Below, piece by piece: positions 28,001 to 35,780 of a stretch of 64,000 nucleotides of DNA; the stretch's first letter is position 1, and every line of letters starts with the position of its first letter. Origin of the DNA: Candidatus Rokuibacteriota bacterium (lineage in GTDB: Bacteria > Methylomirabilota > Methylomirabilia > Rokubacteriales > CSP1-6); contig QHSX01000064.1 of NCBI GenBank assembly GCA_003221695.1, positions 1-64,000 of the forward strand, given 5' to 3'. The position numbers and the translations under genes were made by a program. A model generated the notes under the pieces. It searched no databases, was not told the DNA's origin, and saw nothing but the letters and a program-made list of their open reading frames with translations.

Positions 28001-28192
28001 GGTGACGGTCTTCTCGATGTCGAGGACACCGGCGCCTGTGTAGACGGTGCCGATGTTGATGATCGGCAGATTGATGTTCGGAAAGAGGTCGATGGGAAGC
28101 CGCGCCAGCGCCACGAAGCCGAGGATGGCCACGCCCAGCGACGCCATCAGGATGGCGATGGCGTTGCGCAGCGCGAGGAACGTCATCCACAT
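25019..28192 (-). CDS. RND-family efflux transporter (AcrB/MexB/MdtBC-like)
   Basis: 1057-residue inner-membrane pump with the RND layout: helix 1, a large periplasmic loop (about residues 35-340), helices 2-6, a second loop (about 570-870) and helices 8-12. The proton-relay acids lie in helix 4 (GRLVDDSIVELEN). 'LPIDLFPNINLPIINI' after helix 1 is typical of the HAE group. Length is normal (about 1030-1060). The adaptor gene lies directly upstream, one base away. No outer-membrane channel gene is present, so a shared TolC-like protein is expected. Substrates are unknown. Confidence 0.94.
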   Translation of the reverse strand: MWMTFLALRNAIAILMASLGVAILGFVALARLPIDLFPNINLPIINIGTVYTGAGVLDIEKTVTYPIEKAVSAVSDVKFVESKSRQGLSTVRLWMNWGADVNNGQTEVIQRIQQILNSLPTGIKQPFIVRFDLSNIPVCLVTVSGGDLDERQLYDLAYNTIEPQLERLGGVASASVDGGRVRQITVNLNRDQLYAKRLSVIDVVRAVNEANFLLPAGDIKVGRLDYNIYTNNQFKVVQPMEDIVIQRAGPSGTPIHVKDVGHVVDSHETQTAVVRIDGHRGVFMRVNKQPGANTIAVVDQVRELLPKVTGVPPGVRVGVTFDQSIYIRQAIESLWHEAMQGSALAFVVILIFLRSFTSTLIISIAIPLSILLSFICMYFLGQTLNVFTLGGLALAVGRLVDDSIVELENINRHLNIPDTPRRKAVLDAAREVAMPIFAATITTIIVFVPTVFLEGQIKLLFIPLTFTISISLFASFLVSRTVTPLLALRVLRPEHPVDPASRRVKDRVFRLSQRFFDGMETLYQRLLEWALGRRGLVVGWVAVAFAGSMFLVLAPWFGLKPLIGTEFFPPSDEAQFRINAKAPIGTRIEETERIVKGMESIIRATLRPEELTSVVTNVGIPQGRSAVFTSNTGPHSATIQVYLSTADKRTRSDREIVNALRPRFAGQFPGTRYQFVAGGLVSRVINFGSETAIQVEILGYDLATADALSREVARLMQATEGIADVNISRDANYPQFELLVDREKAASAGLSQRDIAQAALFSLNSNASVNPSIFTDPRTGNQYNLVVQLDEPYRQTPDDLARLFVTVNDRPVLLSTVASIVQSTGPVEIERKYAQRLIRINANAVGRDLGSISEELEAKFRRLPLPAGFTVRLGGQTEQQRESFASLYFTSILAVILVYMVLASQFKSLKDPFTIMFSVPMGLIGVFWALYLTNTTLSTTSFMGIIMMVGIVVSNGVLLVEYINERRRRGEPLRVAVPRAGRIRLRPILMTTLTTVVGLLPMALAFGVGTEANQPLAIAVIGGLLVSTFFTLVLIPTLYVILEERFPRTIGAPEETA

Positions 28193-28193
28193 G

Positions 28194-29495
28194 CTACTTC
28201 TTCACCTCCGCGCGGACCCGCTGGCCGTCGCGCACCAGCTCCTTGCCCTCGACGATGACGAGCTCATCCCCGCTGAGCCCCTTCGTGACCTCCACGAGCG
28301 TGCCCTCGCCGACGCCGGTGGCGATCGTGCGCCTGGCGACGACGCCTTCCTTCACGACGAACACGACCGGCGTCTCGCCCTCGTTCGAGACCGCCTCGCC
28401 GTGGATCAGGATGGCGCCGGGATGGTGGGCGATGACCAGCTCGACCCGGGCGTACATGCCGGGCTTGAGGAGACCGTCGGGGTTGACGATCGCCATCTCG
28501 ACGCCGAGCGTGCGCGTCCGGGGATCGAGGGCGTGGACGAGGCGCGTCGCCCGCGCCTCGAACGCGCGGTCGGGGTAGGCGTCCACGAGGACGCGCGCGA
28601 CCGAGCCGAGCCGGACGAGCGTGATGTGCCGCTCCTGGACCTCGAGCTGGACCTTGACGGTCGCGATGTCCTGCAGGACCAGAATGCCCACGGCCTGGGT
28701 CGACGTGCCCGCCTGCTGGGAGTTGACCGAGGCGCCCGGGTAGAGGTTCCGCGCCGAGATGTACCCCGAGAACGGCGCGAGGATCCGCGTGTTGTCGAGG
28801 TTGGTCTGGGCGATCTTGAGGAAGGCGCGGGCGCCGTCGGCGTTGGATTGCGCGAGCGCCACCTGGCTACGCTGGGTCTCGATCTGGCTCCGGGCCGCGG
28901 CGAGCTGCGCCTCGGCCGCGGCGAGCGACGCCTGCGAGGACTCCGCGTTCGTCTTCGCGTTGTCCCGGTCCATCGCCGCGATCAGCCCGCGGCCGTGGAG
29001 GTCTTCGAGCCGGGCGGCGTTCCGCGCGTCGTTGCTCGCGACCGTGCGGGCCTTGACGAGATTCGCTTCCTGGTTGACGGCGTTGGCCTTCGCGGATTCC
29101 AGGGTCGACTCGGCGACCTTCAGGTTGGCCACGGCCGTCGCCACGGCGGCGCGGGCCTGCTCGACGGCGGCGGCGAGCTCCGGCGCCTCCACCTCCACCA
29201 CGAGCTGGCCCTCCTTGACGAAGTCGCCGAGGTCGGCTCCGAGCCGCTTGATGTATCCGCTCACCTTCGAGAAGATCGCGACCTGCTGGTTCGGCAGCAC
29301 GTCCGCCGTGTATGCGAGCTTGACGTCGAGGTCCTTCCGGATCGGCGTGATCACGCCCACCACGATCTCGAGCTGTCGCGGGGCCACGGCCGCGGCCTGC
29401 TGCTTCCGGATCCGGTACCCGACGAGCGTCGCGACGAGGACGCCGAGCGCCAAGAGGACGACGAAGACGCGGTGCCGGCGGAGAAAGGCCGTCAC
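28194..29495 (-). CDS. RND efflux periplasmic adaptor subunit
   Basis: 433-residue membrane-fusion protein: N-terminal anchor helix (about residues 7-25), split biotinyl-lipoyl half-motif 'ADVLPNQQVAIFSKVSGYIKRLGADLGDFVKEGQLV' (in part), a long Ala/Gln-rich coiled-coil hairpin (about 90-210), then the beta-barrel and membrane-proximal domains. The GTG at 29495 overlaps the end of the preceding small gene by 4 bases and fixes the N-terminus; the frame upstream of it runs over other genes and is not coding. It links the RND pump to an outer-membrane exit duct. Confidence 0.9.
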   Translation of the reverse strand: MTAFLRRHRVFVVLLALGVLVATLVGYRIRKQQAAAVAPRQLEIVVGVITPIRKDLDVKLAYTADVLPNQQVAIFSKVSGYIKRLGADLGDFVKEGQLVVEVEAPELAAAVEQARAAVATAVANLKVAESTLESAKANAVNQEANLVKARTVASNDARNAARLEDLHGRGLIAAMDRDNAKTNAESSQASLAAAEAQLAAARSQIETQRSQVALAQSNADGARAFLKIAQTNLDNTRILAPFSGYISARNLYPGASVNSQQAGTSTQAVGILVLQDIATVKVQLEVQERHITLVRLGSVARVLVDAYPDRAFEARATRLVHALDPRTRTLGVEMAIVNPDGLLKPGMYARVELVIAHHPGAILIHGEAVSNEGETPVVFVVKEGVVARRTIATGVGEGTLVEVTKGLSGDELVIVEGKELVRDGQRVRAEVKK

Positions 29496-29833
29496 GGCAC
29501 GGCGCGCTCCTCGGCCCGCGGCCTCACGCCGGCCGGTGACGTCCGGACGCTCCCGTCGGGGTTGATCACGGCAAGCGGCGGGACGTACGACTCGTGATCG
29601 GAAACCCGGCGCTCCCAGTGACCCGGGACGAGGACGGTCCCCCCGGTGGTCGCCGGGAAGTGGCGGTCGGGGACCCAGACGGTGTCGGGTCGCGCTGCCG
29701 GAGGCCGCGCCACGGTGGGCACGGGTGTCCTGCTGGCGCGGTCGATCTGGTCCACCCCGTGACGGAGCCCGGTCCCGCCGCCGGTCTGGAGGAACAGGAG
29801 CCCGCCCGCCAGCAGCGCGCCGGCCCGTCGCAT
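29492..29833 (-). CDS. Small exported protein of unknown function
   Basis: 113 residues with a short signal-like N-terminus (MRRAGALLAGGLLFLQ). The mature part contains 'WVPDRHFPATTGGTVLVPGHWERR', in part, reminiscent of the WxPGHW repeats found in small Gram-negative envelope proteins. I do not recognise a defined family. The ATG overlaps the stop of the acyl-CoA ligase gene (ATGA), and its own stop overlaps the adaptor start, so it is in the middle of a coupled minus-strand operon. It may be a structural or lipoprotein component linked to the pump. Confidence 0.65.
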   Translation of the reverse strand: MRRAGALLAGGLLFLQTGGGTGLRHGVDQIDRASRTPVPTVARPPAARPDTVWVPDRHFPATTGGTVLVPGHWERRVSDHESYVPPLAVINPDGSVRTSPAGVRPRAEERAVP

Positions 29834-31470
29834 CAGGCGTCCCTCGCCTTCCAGCCCTTGTAGCGCTCGCGCAGCACTTTCTTGTCGAACTTGCCGACGC
29901 TCGTCTTGGGCACCGCGTCGATGATCTCGACGTCGTCCGGCAGCGCCCACTTGGCGACCTGGGGCCGGAGGTGGTCGATGATCTCGGTCGCATCGAGCCG
30001 CGCGCCGGGCTTCGGCACGACGCACGCCAGCGGCCGCTCGACCCACTTCGGGTGCGGCACGGCGATGACGGCCGCCTCGAGGACCTTCGGGTGCGACATG
30101 ATCATGTTCTCGAGGTCGACGCTCGAGATCCACTCGCCGCCGGACTTGATCAAGTCCTTCGTGCGGTCGGTGATCTGCACGTAGCCCTCGGGGTCGATCG
30201 TCGCGACGTCGCCCGTCCTGAACCAGCCGTCTTCGGTGAACCGGGCGGCCGACTCCGGGTTGTTGTAGTAGGCGCCGACGACCCAGGGGCCGCGCACCTG
30301 GAGCTCGCCCATGCTCGTGGCGTTCCACGGCAGCTCGCGGCCGGCGTCGTCCACGATGCGGACGTCCACCCCGACCGACGGGTAGCCGACGCGCGCGCGC
30401 ACGTCGTACTGCGCGTCCTCGGACCAGCCCCGCATGTAACTCTTGAGCCGTGCGATCGTGCCCAGGGGCGTCATCTCCGTCATGCCCCAGGCGTGCGACA
30501 TGACCACGCCGAACTGGTTCTTGAAGGCGAGCTGGAGGTGCTTGGGCGCCGCCGAGCCGCCGATCGCGATCGTGCGGAGCGAGGCGATGTTCCAGCCCTC
30601 CTTCTCGCAGAGATCCTTGACGGCGATCCAGACCGTTGGCACCGCGCCGGTGAACGTGACACGCTCGTTCTGGACCAGCTCGCAGATGTCGCGCGGCTGG
30701 GGGCTCGGCCCGGCGAAGATCTGGGTCGACCCCACCATCACGCCCGTGAACGGCAGGCACCAGGCATTGGCGTGGAACATGGGGACGATGTGGAGGATCG
30801 TGTCGTCCTCCGAGATCCCGAACGAGTCGGTGAGCGCCTCCCCGAGGCAGTGCAGGAACATCGCCCGGTGGGTGTACACGACCGCCTTCGGGCTCCCCGT
30901 GGTGCCCGAGGTGTAGCACATGCCCGCCGCGTCGGTCTCCGCGAGCCGCGGCCAGCCCGTGACGGGCGTGGCGGCGGCGAGGAGCGCCTCGTACTCGTCG
31001 AGGCCCGCCGGCACCGTCGCGTCGGGCGTGTCGCGCATGATCACGATCCGGCGCACGCTCGGGATCTTGTCGCGGATCGCCTCGAGCACAGGCCACACGC
31101 TCGCGTCGGCGAAGATCACCGCGTCCTCGGCATGGTTGACGATGTAGGTGAGGTCCTGGGCCGAGAGCCGGAAGTTCAGCGTGTGGAGGACGCAGCCGAC
31201 GAGCGGCGCCGCCCAGTAGATCTCGAGGTGGCGGTGGCTGTTCCAGGCCAGGGTCGCCACACGGTCGCCCTTCCGGAGGCCGAGGGCCCGGAGGGCGCCG
31301 GCGAGGCGTGTCGTCCGCTCGGCAAAGTCCGCGTACGTGTGGCGGAAGAGCGGGCGGCCGGGGATGCGCGTGGCGAGCGTCTTCTTCGAGAAGAGCCGAC
31401 GGCTCCGCTCGAAGAAGTGCGTCAGCGTGAGCGGGTAGTCCATCATGAGCCTGTCGAGCTGAGCACTCAT
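29833..31470 (-). CDS. Long/medium-chain acyl-CoA ligase (AMP-forming)
   Basis: 545-residue adenylate-forming enzyme that activates carboxylic acids to acyl-CoA. The A3 phosphate loop is YTSGTTGSPKAVVYTHR in part (about residues 176-192); 'GWFRTGDVATIDPEGYVQI' (in part) and the C-terminal 'KTSVGKFDKK' with the adenylation lysine are intact. It resembles the FadD3/AlkK-like group. The start is set at ATG 31470 (MSAQLD), since the 12 residues upstream are unconserved. Chain-length preference cannot be read. It is divergent from the aldolase-dehydrogenase gene across a 437-base gap. Confidence 0.92.
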   Translation of the reverse strand: MSAQLDRLMMDYPLTLTHFFERSRRLFSKKTLATRIPGRPLFRHTYADFAERTTRLAGALRALGLRKGDRVATLAWNSHRHLEIYWAAPLVGCVLHTLNFRLSAQDLTYIVNHAEDAVIFADASVWPVLEAIRDKIPSVRRIVIMRDTPDATVPAGLDEYEALLAAATPVTGWPRLAETDAAGMCYTSGTTGSPKAVVYTHRAMFLHCLGEALTDSFGISEDDTILHIVPMFHANAWCLPFTGVMVGSTQIFAGPSPQPRDICELVQNERVTFTGAVPTVWIAVKDLCEKEGWNIASLRTIAIGGSAAPKHLQLAFKNQFGVVMSHAWGMTEMTPLGTIARLKSYMRGWSEDAQYDVRARVGYPSVGVDVRIVDDAGRELPWNATSMGELQVRGPWVVGAYYNNPESAARFTEDGWFRTGDVATIDPEGYVQITDRTKDLIKSGGEWISSVDLENMIMSHPKVLEAAVIAVPHPKWVERPLACVVPKPGARLDATEIIDHLRPQVAKWALPDDVEIIDAVPKTSVGKFDKKVLRERYKGWKARDA

Positions 31471-31612
31471 GTCACCGGCCTCCCAGACCCTCCGACGTCG
31501 CACCACGCGGCCCCGGCGACCCCGTCCCGTCCATTCCCGGAATCATCAGGAGAGGCCCCAGGAGTATAAGGATAGGGGCGCGGGAGGTCGACGTCCACTC
31601 GGGCGCGTCGGG
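31471..31612. other. Divergent intergenic segment left of the tandem repeats
   Basis: This is the left part of a 437-base gap between a minus-strand acyl-CoA ligase and a plus-strand aldolase-dehydrogenase. I see no gene, tRNA or clear promoter in it. It contains a GAGTATAAGGATAG stretch (about 31562-31575), slightly AT-richer than its surroundings, that might carry a promoter. The right part of the gap is filled by the 68-bp tandem repeat. Confidence 0.4.
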
Positions 31613-31885
31613 ATCATGGTCGTGGGAGCCGAGCGGCGGCCGCGGAGGCTCGGCGACGCGCGCCGCGAGGCGAGTCTGGAATCATGGTCGTGGGAGCCGA
31701 GCGGCGGCCGCGGAGGCTCGGCGACGCGCGCCGCGAGGCGAGTCTGGAATCATGGTCGTGGGAGCCGAGCGGCGGCCGCGGAGGCTCGGCGACGTGCGCC
31801 GCGCGGCGAGTCTGTAAATCATGGTCGTGGGAGCCGAGCGGCGGCCGCGGAGGCTCGGCGACGCGCGCCGCGAGGCGCGTCTGGA
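31613..31885 (+). repeat. Four tandem copies of a 68-bp GC-rich repeat (cluster 1)
   Basis: Units start at 31613, 31681, 31749 and 31818. Each begins ATCATGGTCGTGGGAGCCGAG, continues through a GCGGCCGC palindrome and a GGCTCGGCGACG arm, and ends near GAGTCTGGA. Units 1 and 2 are identical; unit 3 has a few changes and one extra base, unit 4 one or two. GAGCC and GGCTC arms inside each unit can pair. The unit length is not a multiple of three and the array is intergenic, so it is not coding although all frames are open. A related two-unit cluster lies at 35611-35736. Confidence 0.95.
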
Positions 31886-31889
31886 ATCA

Positions 31890-31898
31890 TGCTATCGT
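31890..31898 (+). promoter_or_regulatory. Possible extended -10 element before the aldolase-dehydrogenase gene
   Basis: TGCTATCGT (extended -10 form TGnTATnnT) lies immediately after the last tandem repeat, 10 bases before the ATG at 31908. No -35 box is evident; if used, the transcript would have almost no leader. Confidence 0.3.
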
Positions 31899-31907
31899 GA
31901 TCCAGCG

Positions 31908-33968
31908 ATGCACTCACGCTGGGACGACGCCGAGGCCCGCCGGCTCGAGGGCCTCGATCTCCTCGTCTACGCCTCCCGTCTGATCGGCGCCGAGACCTCG
32001 CTCGTCGTCTGGGGGGGCGGCAACACGTCGATCAAGACCGTCGAGCGCGACCACCGTCGGCGTGACGTCCGGGTGCTGCGGGTGAAGGGCAGCGGCTCGG
32101 ACCTCAAGTCGGTCGAGCGCAAGGACTTCCCGGGCGTGCGCATGGACGACATCCTGGCGTTGCTCGAGCGGGACGACATGGGCGACGCGGAGATGGTGGG
32201 CTACCTTGCCCACGGGCTCCTGGACCCGGGCTCCACCCGGCCCTCGATCGAGACGCTGCTCCACGGTTTCCTCCCGGCCCCCGCCGTCATCCACACCCAC
32301 GCCGACGCGATCGTCTCGCTCACGAACAACGACCACCACCGCGACGTCTTCGATCAGGTGTACGGCAAGGACGTGATCACGCTCCCGTACCGGCGCCCGG
32401 GGTTCCGGATCTCGCGCGACGTCGCGGATGCGCTCCGCCTCCACCCCGACGCGCCGGCGCTCGTGCTCGAGCGTCATGGCACGATCACCTGGGGCGCGAC
32501 GGTTCGCGACGCCTACGACGCGACGATCGAGCTGATCACGCGCGCCGAGGAGGCGATCGCCGAGAGGAAGCGGGGCCGGCGAGTCTTCGGCGGCCCGCGC
32601 GTCCCGGTTTCTGAGCCGGCGGCGCGGCGCGCGGCCGCGCTCGCGGCGGCGCCACGCCTGCGCGGCGTGCTGAGCCGCACGCGGCGGGTGATCGTCACGT
32701 TCGACGACTCGCCCCCGGTCCTCGAGTTCGTGTCCTCCGCCCACGGGCCGCGGCTCTCGCAGATCGGTCCCGCCACCCCCGACCACACGATCTACACGAA
32801 GCGGCTGCCGTGCGTGGTGGCGCTCGACGGGGCGGAGACCGGCGAACCGCTCATGGCCGCGATCGAGGCGGCCGTCGAGCGCTTCGTCGCCGACTATACG
32901 CGCTACTTCGACGCGAATCGCTTCGAGGGCGCCGAGCTCGGCGACCCTCGGCCACGCGTCGTCCTGGCGCCCGGGCTCGGCATGTTCACCGCGGGTCGCG
33001 ACCGGCGCACCGCGGGGATCGTGAACGATATCTACCACCACACGATCGACGTCATCGGCGGCGCCTCGACGTTCGGCGAGTACGTCTCGCTCTCGGCCAA
33101 GGACGCCTTCGACGTGGAGTACTGGCCGCTCGAGCTCTACAAGCTCACCCTGGCGCCGCCCGAGAAGGAGCTGGCGCGGCGCATCGCGCTCGTGACCGGC
33201 GGTGCCTCTGGCATCGGCCGAGCGGTGGCGCGGCGGCTCGCGGCCGAAGGCGCCCACGTCGTGGTCGCCGACCTCGACGAGGCCGGCGCGCGAAAGACGG
33301 CACACGAGATCGTCGCCACGGTCGGCGCGGGGCGGGCGCTCGGCCTCGGGATGGACGTCAGCCGGGAGGACTCGGTGAGCGCTGGCGTCGAGGAGACGGT
33401 GCTCGCCTACGGCGGGCTCGACATCCTCGTGTCGAACGCCGGCGTCGCCCACTCCTGCCCCGTCGAGCGGCTGTCGCTCGCCGACTGGGAGCGGTCCTTC
33501 GCGGTCAACGCGACGGGCCACTTCCTGGTGGCGCGCGAGGCGCTGAAGATCCTCATCGCCCAGGGGCTGGGCGGCGCCCTCGTCTTCGTCGCGACCAAGA
33601 ACGTGATGTCGCCCGGCAAGGACTTCGCCGCCTACTCCGCCGCCAAGGCGGCCGAGGCGCAGCTCGCGAAGGTCCTGTCGCTCGAGGGCGCGCCCCACGG
33701 GATCCGCTCGAACATCGTGAACCCCGACGCCGTCTTCCAGGACTCGAAGCTCTGGTCCGACGAGGTCCGGCGCGAGCGCGCGGCCGCCCAGGGGATCCCG
33801 GTGACCGAGCTCGAGGAGTTCTACCGCAGACGTAATCTCCTCGGCGTCCGCATCCTCCCCGAGGACGTCGCCGAGGCGGTGCTCTTCCTCGCTTCCGACC
33901 GCTCGGCGAAGACGACCGGCTGCACGATCACCGTGGACGGCGGCGTGAAAGACGCGTTCCCGAGGTGA
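31908..33968 (+). CDS. Bifunctional class II aldolase / short-chain dehydrogenase
   Basis: 686-residue fusion of the kind annotated as rhamnulose-1-phosphate aldolase/lactaldehyde dehydrogenase. Residues 1-420 form the class II aldolase part: VVWGGGNTSIK (about 32-42), and the zinc-site His pair in 'VIHTHADAI' (about 127-135) with 'LVLERHGTITWG'. Residues about 425-686 form the SDR: TGGASGIG NAD loop, the YSAAK catalytic pair and 'TGCTITVDGG' at the end. Such proteins cleave a ketose phosphate and oxidise the aldehyde. The ATG at 31908 follows the tandem-repeat cluster; the longer open frame reads through the repeats and is rejected. Confidence 0.9.
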   Translation: MHSRWDDAEARRLEGLDLLVYASRLIGAETSLVVWGGGNTSIKTVERDHRRRDVRVLRVKGSGSDLKSVERKDFPGVRMDDILALLERDDMGDAEMVGYLAHGLLDPGSTRPSIETLLHGFLPAPAVIHTHADAIVSLTNNDHHRDVFDQVYGKDVITLPYRRPGFRISRDVADALRLHPDAPALVLERHGTITWGATVRDAYDATIELITRAEEAIAERKRGRRVFGGPRVPVSEPAARRAAALAAAPRLRGVLSRTRRVIVTFDDSPPVLEFVSSAHGPRLSQIGPATPDHTIYTKRLPCVVALDGAETGEPLMAAIEAAVERFVADYTRYFDANRFEGAELGDPRPRVVLAPGLGMFTAGRDRRTAGIVNDIYHHTIDVIGGASTFGEYVSLSAKDAFDVEYWPLELYKLTLAPPEKELARRIALVTGGASGIGRAVARRLAAEGAHVVVADLDEAGARKTAHEIVATVGAGRALGLGMDVSREDSVSAGVEETVLAYGGLDILVSNAGVAHSCPVERLSLADWERSFAVNATGHFLVAREALKILIAQGLGGALVFVATKNVMSPGKDFAAYSAAKAAEAQLAKVLSLEGAPHGIRSNIVNPDAVFQDSKLWSDEVRRERAAAQGIPVTELEEFYRRRNLLGVRILPEDVAEAVLFLASDRSAKTTGCTITVDGGVKDAFPR

Positions 33969-33972
33969 GTCG

Positions 33973-34890
33973 ATGACCGGCTTCGGCGTCCACCTCACCA
34001 TGCATCCCCCCGAGGAGCAGTTCGCGCTCGTGCGACGGGTCGAGGAGCTCGGCTTCGACTCGGTCTGGACGGGCGACCACGTCGCCTTCAACACCCCGCT
34101 CTACGAGTCGCTCACGCTGCTCGCCGCCTACGCGCCGATCACGCGCCGGCTCAAGCTCGGCGTCGCGGTGTACCTGCTCGCGCTCCGCTCGGCGGCGGTC
34201 GCGGCCAAGGTGACCGCGACGCTCGACGTGCTCTCGGGCGGGCGGCTGATCTTCGGCGTGGGAGTCGGGGGCGAGAACCCGAAAGAGTTCGAGCTATGCG
34301 GCGTTCTCCACGCGGAGCGGGGGGCGCGCGTCACCGAGGGGATCGACGCGGTGCGCGCCCTCTGGCGCGACACGCCCGCGACGTTCCAGGGGCGGTTCAA
34401 CCGGTTCAAGGACGTCTCGATCGATCCCAAGCCCGTGCAGACGCTCCCGCCGGTCTGGGTTGGCGGGCGCTCGGACGCCGCGCTGGTTCGCGCCGGCCGC
34501 CAGGGGGACGGCTGGGTGTCCTACGTCGTCCAGCCCGAGCGCTACGCGCGGAGCCTCGAGACGATCCGCGAGGCGGCGCACGCCGCCGGCCGGTCGCTCG
34601 CCGACTTCACCGCCGCGCACCTCGCCTTCATCGCCGTGGGGCGCGATTACGAGCGCGCCAAGCAGGCGTGGGTCAGCGTCCTCTCCAGGCGTTACGCCCA
34701 GAACTTCGAGCCCCTCGCACGGAAGTACGGGATCATCGGCACCCCCGCCCAGTGCGTCGAGCAGCTCGCGGCGTTCCGCGACGCCGGCTGCGGCTACTTC
34801 CTCCTGAGCGCGATCGGCGAGCCCCGCGAGGAGCGGGAGCAGCTCGAGGCGATCGCCGCGGAGATCCTCCCGCGTCTCCGGGCGCGCTGA
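33973..34890 (+). CDS. LLM-class flavin/F420-dependent oxidoreductase
   Basis: 305-residue TIM-barrel enzyme of the luciferase-like superfamily. It shows 'RRVEELGFDSVWTGDHV' (about residues 21-37), 'RLKLGVAVYLLALRSAAVAAKVTATLDVLSGGRLIFGVGVG' in parts (about 58-97) and 'PPVWVGGRSDAAL' (about 159-171). It may use FMNH2 or F420; the flavin cannot be decided here. It lies 4 bases after the aldolase gene and 10 bases before a flavin-reductase-like gene, so a two-component oxygenase is plausible. Confidence 0.9.
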   Translation: MTGFGVHLTMHPPEEQFALVRRVEELGFDSVWTGDHVAFNTPLYESLTLLAAYAPITRRLKLGVAVYLLALRSAAVAAKVTATLDVLSGGRLIFGVGVGGENPKEFELCGVLHAERGARVTEGIDAVRALWRDTPATFQGRFNRFKDVSIDPKPVQTLPPVWVGGRSDAALVRAGRQGDGWVSYVVQPERYARSLETIREAAHAAGRSLADFTAAHLAFIAVGRDYERAKQAWVSVLSRRYAQNFEPLARKYGIIGTPAQCVEQLAAFRDAGCGYFLLSAIGEPREEREQLEAIAAEILPRLRAR

Positions 34891-34900
34891 GCGGGCCGCC

Positions 34901-35602
34901 GTGAAGCCCTTCGAGTGCCGGGCGCGGGTCGACGCGGTCCGTCGGCTCGCGCCCGAGATCCTCGAGGCCGACCTCCGTCTGGACGAGCCGCCGGCGCTCG
35001 AGTTCGTCGCAGGCCAGTGGGTATCGGTCCCGTTCGGACCGAAGACCGTCCGCGCCTACTCGATCGCCTCGACGCCGCGCTCCCCCACGCGGCTCACGCT
35101 CTGCGCCGACGTGGCGCCCGGCGGGATCGGCTCCGAGTGGTTTCGCGGCCTCAAGCCGGGCGACGCCGTCCGTTTCAAGGCGCCGCTCGGCGGCTTCGTC
35201 TTCAGCCGCGCCGATCCGCGGCGTCCCCTCTTCGTCGCCGAAGAGATCGGCATCGTGCCGATCCGCGCGATCCTGACCGAGCTCTACGCGACCGGCTTCG
35301 GACGCCCCGCGACCCTCGCCTACTGGGCGCGTGACCCGGGCTGGCTCGCGTACGACGCGGAGTTCGGCTCGCTCGCACGCCGGTATCCCGGCTTCGTCTA
35401 CCATCCGGTGGTGGCGGGCGCCGGGGGCCCGGCACGGGACGGGGCGGGCAGCCTCGCCGAGGCAGTCCGGTCCCTGGTCGCCGACGTCACCGGGCTCGTC
35501 GCCTATGTCTCGGGGAGCGAGTCGATGATCCACCAGGTCCGCGACGTCCTCGTCGCCAGGGGCCTCGACCGCAAAGCCGTCAAATGGGAGAAATTCTGGT
35601 GA
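34901..35602 (+). CDS. FAD/NAD(P)-binding ferredoxin-reductase-like protein
   Basis: 233-residue oxidoreductase of the FNR superfamily. The FAD barrel carries RAYSIAST (about residues 50-57, the R-x-Y-S flavin motif). The NAD(P) half starts at 'PLFVAEEIGIVPIRAIL' (about 108-124) and ends at 'VAYVSGSESMIHQVRDVL' (in part) and a C-terminal EKFW, the usual aromatic end covering the flavin. In the first NAD(P) loop EEIG replaces the usual G[TS]GIG, a departure that could change cofactor use. No 2Fe-2S domain is present. GTG start. It probably supplies reduced flavin or electrons to the LLM enzyme next to it. Confidence 0.83.
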   Translation: MKPFECRARVDAVRRLAPEILEADLRLDEPPALEFVAGQWVSVPFGPKTVRAYSIASTPRSPTRLTLCADVAPGGIGSEWFRGLKPGDAVRFKAPLGGFVFSRADPRRPLFVAEEIGIVPIRAILTELYATGFGRPATLAYWARDPGWLAYDAEFGSLARRYPGFVYHPVVAGAGGPARDGAGSLAEAVRSLVADVTGLVAYVSGSESMIHQVRDVLVARGLDRKAVKWEKFW

Positions 35603-35610
35603 GTGGCAGT

Positions 35611-35736
35611 GCGAGCCGAGGGGCGGCCGCGGAGGCTCGGCGACGCGCGCCGCGAGGCGAGTCTGGAAATCGCGGTTGTGCGAGCCGAGGGGCGGCCGCG
35701 GAGGCTCGGCGACGCGCGCCGCGAGGCGAGTCTGTA
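35611..35736 (+). repeat. Two copies of the 68/69-bp repeat (cluster 2)
   Basis: Two units, 35611-35667 and 35680-35736, share the core GAGCCGAGGGGCGGCCGCGG and the tail GGCGAGTCTG with the four-unit array at 31613-31885, in the same orientation. They occupy the gap between the reductase-like gene and the ThDP-enzyme gene. The unit heads differ (GTGCGAGCC rather than GTGGGAGCC), so each cluster seems to have been amplified or homogenised locally. Confidence 0.92.
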
Positions 35737-35754
35737 ATGACCGCCGGGGAGATT

Positions 35755-35775
35755 CGGAGGGGGTCGCCCCCTCCG
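35755..35775 (+). promoter_or_regulatory. Perfect hairpin covering the ribosome-binding site of the ThDP-enzyme gene
   Basis: A 9-bp perfect stem (CGGAGGGGG, loop TCG, CCCCCTCCG) ends 5 bases before the ATG at 35781. The only Shine-Dalgarno-like sequence (GGAGG) lies within its 5' arm, so in the folded mRNA the ribosome site would be hidden. It could be a translational switch, or a mobile GC palindrome inserted by chance. Confidence 0.55.
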
Positions 35776-35780
35776 CCAGA

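Noticed and set aside
31613-31907. Open reading through the 68-bp repeats as an N-terminal extension of the aldolase-dehydrogenase
   Set aside because: The repeat unit is 68 bp, not a multiple of three, it is intergenic in both clusters, and the family N-terminus begins at 31908.
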